A stretch of 23,094 bases of DNA, taken from IMG/VR virus record IMGVR_UViG_3300042894_007413, positions 1-23,094 of that record, one strand, 5' to 3'. The DNA comes from a virus. Numbering within the stretch: the stretch's first letter is position 1; every line of letters starts with the position of its first letter. A program made the position numbers and the translations under genes. Positions 21,026 to 23,094 of this stretch are shown here, one piece after another. A model generated the notes under the pieces. That model saw nothing but the letters and a program-made list of their open reading frames with translations. It ran no database searches and was not told where the DNA came from.

Positions 21026-22152
21026 TTTTGCCTAATAATGATCACAGTGTTACCGCCAAAATTTATGGTATTTACTATCTCCAATTGGCTTTGAATCAGT
21101 GTGATGCGACTTTCAGAAACGCCATCTCTGAGCACCTGGGCCTGGTTATTGTCCGTGTCGCGACTGGTGATCTTTTTGGCATTTTCTTTATCTGATTCTG
21201 GTTCATCAATTTCTGAAGGAACGTCCAGACCTGACTTTACCTCTCTGACCTCCACAATAGTTATCACAGGAGGCGCCACTGTGGCCTGGGCAGAAATTTT
21301 GGGTTGAGCACTGATGGTTTTTTGTACTTTCTGCACAATGTTGGATACAAAATCCTGATCCAGCAGGTTGGGTAACAGGTCAGTATTTAGGTCCTGTGCC
21401 GGATCCTGCTGATCCAGCTGATTAGCTAGAAAATTTGCATTCAACATATCAGAATCCAGCTCATTGTTGGCCTCAGCAACTCGCTGGGCAGATTTGATTT
21501 CTGCAGGCTGACTTTGTATCAGCAGATTTTTGATTGCATCCTCACTGATATTGAGTACAACTGGGTTGGAAGGAGCCGCGTCGGAGTTTGCCACAAATGT
21601 GGCTTGGAAAGGACGGTTCATAAAAACACTGGCTGCTTCGGTGCTCACTGTGATGGCTCCGGTTTTGCAATCCTGTTCCAGGTTAGCCCAACCTGGCGGG
21701 CACACTGGCAGTAACACCACAGTGCTGCGACCCAGTTCGTCCACAACACTCATGAAATCTGTTCCTCTTACGCCCACTGTGGCAGTGGGTGTTCGAACAT
21801 TCACGCTGGCTGGATTATTTTTAGCTATGGCTCCACTAGCGTACCTCACAGTACCCAGTGCCACTTTGAGTGCCAGTTTGCCTGATCCCTTTCTAGCAGG
21901 ATCATAAACAAATTCGTCCACCACCAATCGGCTGTGTTCCGTGACCTGCATCCGAGTATTGTCAGCAAATGTAATGCTCACCCTACCAGTGCCGGTTTTG
22001 ATCAGATCCTTCATCTCCACACCAGTGCCCTGAACTCCGGGTAGACTTTTTTGTTGGCGTATTATTACTGCTGTTTGTTGAGCAGTCTGAGTTATACTGC
22101 CCACACTGGCCCATGCCGTATAACCGAATAATAACGCCAACAAAATTTTCAT
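21022..22152 (-). CDS. Secreted FecR-domain protein
   Basis: A 376-residue exported protein. Signal peptide about 1-16 (ending YTAWAS), then a FecR domain (about 20-150) with GDL-type strands and the characteristic TPTATVGVRGTDF (121-133). A C150/C162 pair follows, then a long low-complexity acidic/Gln-rich linker (200-340). The C-terminus ends INFGGNTVIIIRQK, resembling one curlin repeat (N-x3-V-x-Q), so the protein may dock on the fibre (inference). AGGAG overlaps the upstream stop, and the gene is 10 nt behind the curlin-repeat gene. FecR domains sense or scaffold in the periplasm; here the natural partners are the cyclase and the fibre proteins. Confidence 0.75.
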   Translation of the reverse strand: MKILLALLFGYTAWASVGSITQTAQQTAVIIRQQKSLPGVQGTGVEMKDLIKTGTGRVSITFADNTRMQVTEHSRLVVDEFVYDPARKGSGKLALKVALGTVRYASGAIAKNNPASVNVRTPTATVGVRGTDFMSVVDELGRSTVVLLPVCPPGWANLEQDCKTGAITVSTEAASVFMNRPFQATFVANSDAAPSNPVVLNISEDAIKNLLIQSQPAEIKSAQRVAEANNELDSDMLNANFLANQLDQQDPAQDLNTDLLPNLLDQDFVSNIVQKVQKTISAQPKISAQATVAPPVITIVEVREVKSGLDVPSEIDEPESDKENAKKITSRDTDNNQAQVLRDGVSESRITLIQSQLEIVNTINFGGNTVIIIRQK

Positions 22153-22162
22153 AATTCTGCTC

Positions 22163-22834
22163 CTAGTTTTGTGTAACTATGGTGAAGGTATTGGTACTAC
22201 CCACGCTCAGAATATTCACCGAAGTATCAATGGTTCCAGCTTGAGTAACATTAAATGAGTTGCTGCCTCCATTGCTGTCTATTTTTAAGTAATGACCATT
22301 GACTCCAGCTATGCCAGTTTGTGCAATAGTATAGGTGTTACTGGCACCCACACTCTTGATATCATTGGTGGCTTTGCTGCTGCTCAACGTCATGTTCAGT
22401 GTGTTTCCGTTGCCACCACTGAAATCCAATTTATTGTTGATGCTTTCAGCATTTACGCTGATGTCCATGGTGTTGTTGCTGCTGTTAATCGTGGTGTTGA
22501 ATGTGTTGTTGTTGCATTTTTGCCCAGCGTTGGCACCACCACAAGCAAAATTTAGAGAATTGTTGTTTCCAGTGGCACCGTAGTTAAAGGTATTTGAACC
22601 TGTGCCAATCATACTGATAGCCATGGTGTTGTTGTTTCCAATCTGGTTAATAGTTACCAAATTGGTGTTTCCGGTAAATTTGGCGTTTGCTGCGGCTGTT
22701 CCCACACTATTGCCAGATCCAGTTTGGTTGACGGTGATCTGTGTATTGCTACCAGTTTGATCGATATACACCTTGTTATCTGCTGCAATTAGCTGGCTCA
22801 GCATCACAATCAATGCTAATGCTAATTTTTTCAT
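22163..22834 (-). CDS. Secreted curlin-repeat (curli-like fibre) protein
   Basis: A 223-residue protein. Signal peptide MKKLALALIVMLSQLIAA is followed by an almost uninterrupted array of curlin-like repeats: IDQTGSNTQITVNQTGSGN, then INQIGNNNTM, and so on, rich in Asn, Gly, Thr and Ser with alternating hydrophobic positions, ending in a (G)HYL-type repeat also seen in the PA14 protein. C98 and C107 may pair. Curli subunits CsgA and CsgB are secreted through CsgG and form amyloid fibres; the csgG gene lies directly upstream, 10 nt from this ATG. It is longer and has more varied repeats than classical CsgA. Whether it is the main or the nucleating subunit cannot be told. A good AAGGAAG site precedes the ATG. 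Confidence 0.75.
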   Translation of the reverse strand: MKKLALALIVMLSQLIAADNKVYIDQTGSNTQITVNQTGSGNSVGTAAANAKFTGNTNLVTINQIGNNNTMAISMIGTGSNTFNYGATGNNNSLNFACGGANAGQKCNNNTFNTTINSSNNTMDISVNAESINNKLDFSGGNGNTLNMTLSSSKATNDIKSVGASNTYTIAQTGIAGVNGHYLKIDSNGGSNSFNVTQAGTIDTSVNILSVGSTNTFTIVTQN

Positions 22835-22844
22835 TTTACTTCCT

Positions 22845-23094
22845 TTAAAACCAATAGGTTTTTCTATTTTTTACTGCGGATGTGGTTGGTGCCGCAGTAA
22901 CAGCAGATGTTGCAGGAGGGTTTTGATATTGCCAGAGTTTTTGTTTAACTCCCTGATTGATTAGTTCCAACACTGCTGATTCGGTTGCAGTTTTGACTGC
23001 AAACGTTACGGGTTCATTGACCACATAACCGATTTCAGCTTCCAGTGCGTCCAGGTTGCCATTGATGAACTTTAGTGAAGCAACCTGAGCACCA
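22845..23094 (-). CDS. csgG: Curli secretion channel CsgG, C-terminal part
   Basis: The last 82 codons of a gene that continues beyond the window. The sequence EIGYVVNEPVTFAVKTATESA followed by ELINQG and KLWQYQN matches the end of CsgG, which in E. coli reads similarly around LGYTSNEPV and LINDGIDRGLWDLQN. CsgG forms the outer-membrane pore for curli subunits. The tail after this point is a Thr/Ala-rich extension ending TYWF. The start, lipobox and promoter lie outside the window. Being followed by a curlin-repeat gene strengthens the call. Confidence 0.75.
   Translation of the reverse strand, partial: GAQVASLKFINGNLDALEAEIGYVVNEPVTFAVKTATESAVLELINQGVKQKLWQYQNPPATSAVTAAPTTSAVKNRKTYWF

Noticed and set aside
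1-23094. CRISPR arrays and insertion sequences
   Set aside because: No regularly spaced direct repeats of suitable length and no transposase frames were found; the two mobile genes are homing-type endonucleases.

Overview
The window looks like part of a large, lytic, T4-like (myovirus-type) phage genome that infects a Gram-negative bacterium. The evidence is short, densely packed, mostly unknown genes with ATGA-type overlaps; T4-style late promoter motifs (TATAAATA and close variants) on both strands; three phage-type tRNA genes with encoded CCA ends; two free-standing homing-type endonucleases; and typical phage families (gp88-like, Nudix, amidoligase, ClpP-like, DUF3307). A lipobox lipoprotein, a beta-barrel candidate and a CsgG fragment point to a host with an outer membrane. 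The exact host cannot be named from the sequence.

Layout. (1) 1-6571, minus strand: large, mostly late genes. They encode a Nudix/GNAT-like protein, a methyltransferase-HExxH-GNAT fusion, an amidoligase, a flavodoxin-fold oxidoreductase and a gp88-like protein. Several start with a short, similar leader ending in a Glu-small-residue step, which resembles T4 capsid-targeting sequences. (2) 6572-7072: about 500 bases without a convincing gene but with several perfect hairpins. (3) 7073-10838, minus strand: an early-type operon of small genes from a sigma70-like promoter, ending with a ClpP-like protease and a secreted beta-barrel candidate. It contains one paralogue broken by an in-frame TGA. 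(4) 10895-12022, plus strand: an ADP-ribosyltransferase under a perfect late promoter. (5) 12164-14926: three tRNAs, a tRNA remnant, a PD-(D/E)xK/Vsr-like homing endonuclease, small genes and two tandem, previously unrecognised-looking structured RNAs that share a pseudoknot. (6) 14965-17667: an early operon of very small overlapping genes, a two-helix membrane protein, and a pair of YvrJ-like membrane proteins separated by an HNH endonuclease. (7) 17668-23094, minus strand: the 3' end of csgG, a curlin-repeat protein, a FecR-domain protein, a PA14-plus-curlin-repeat protein and a CHASE2/class III nucleotidyl cyclase.

How it may work together. Late genes carry the TAAATA motif exactly 5 nt before the start codon in ten of the cases found. 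In T4 the motif occupies -13 to -6, so this spacing puts +1 on the first base of the start codon and predicts leaderless late mRNAs. Small early genes instead use TTGACA/TATAAT-like host promoters. The final cassette combines an amyloid-type secretion pore, fibre-repeat proteins and a membrane cyclase whose gene carries a phage late motif. It suggests a virus-borne surface-fibre and cyclic-nucleotide system expressed late in infection; its function is inference.
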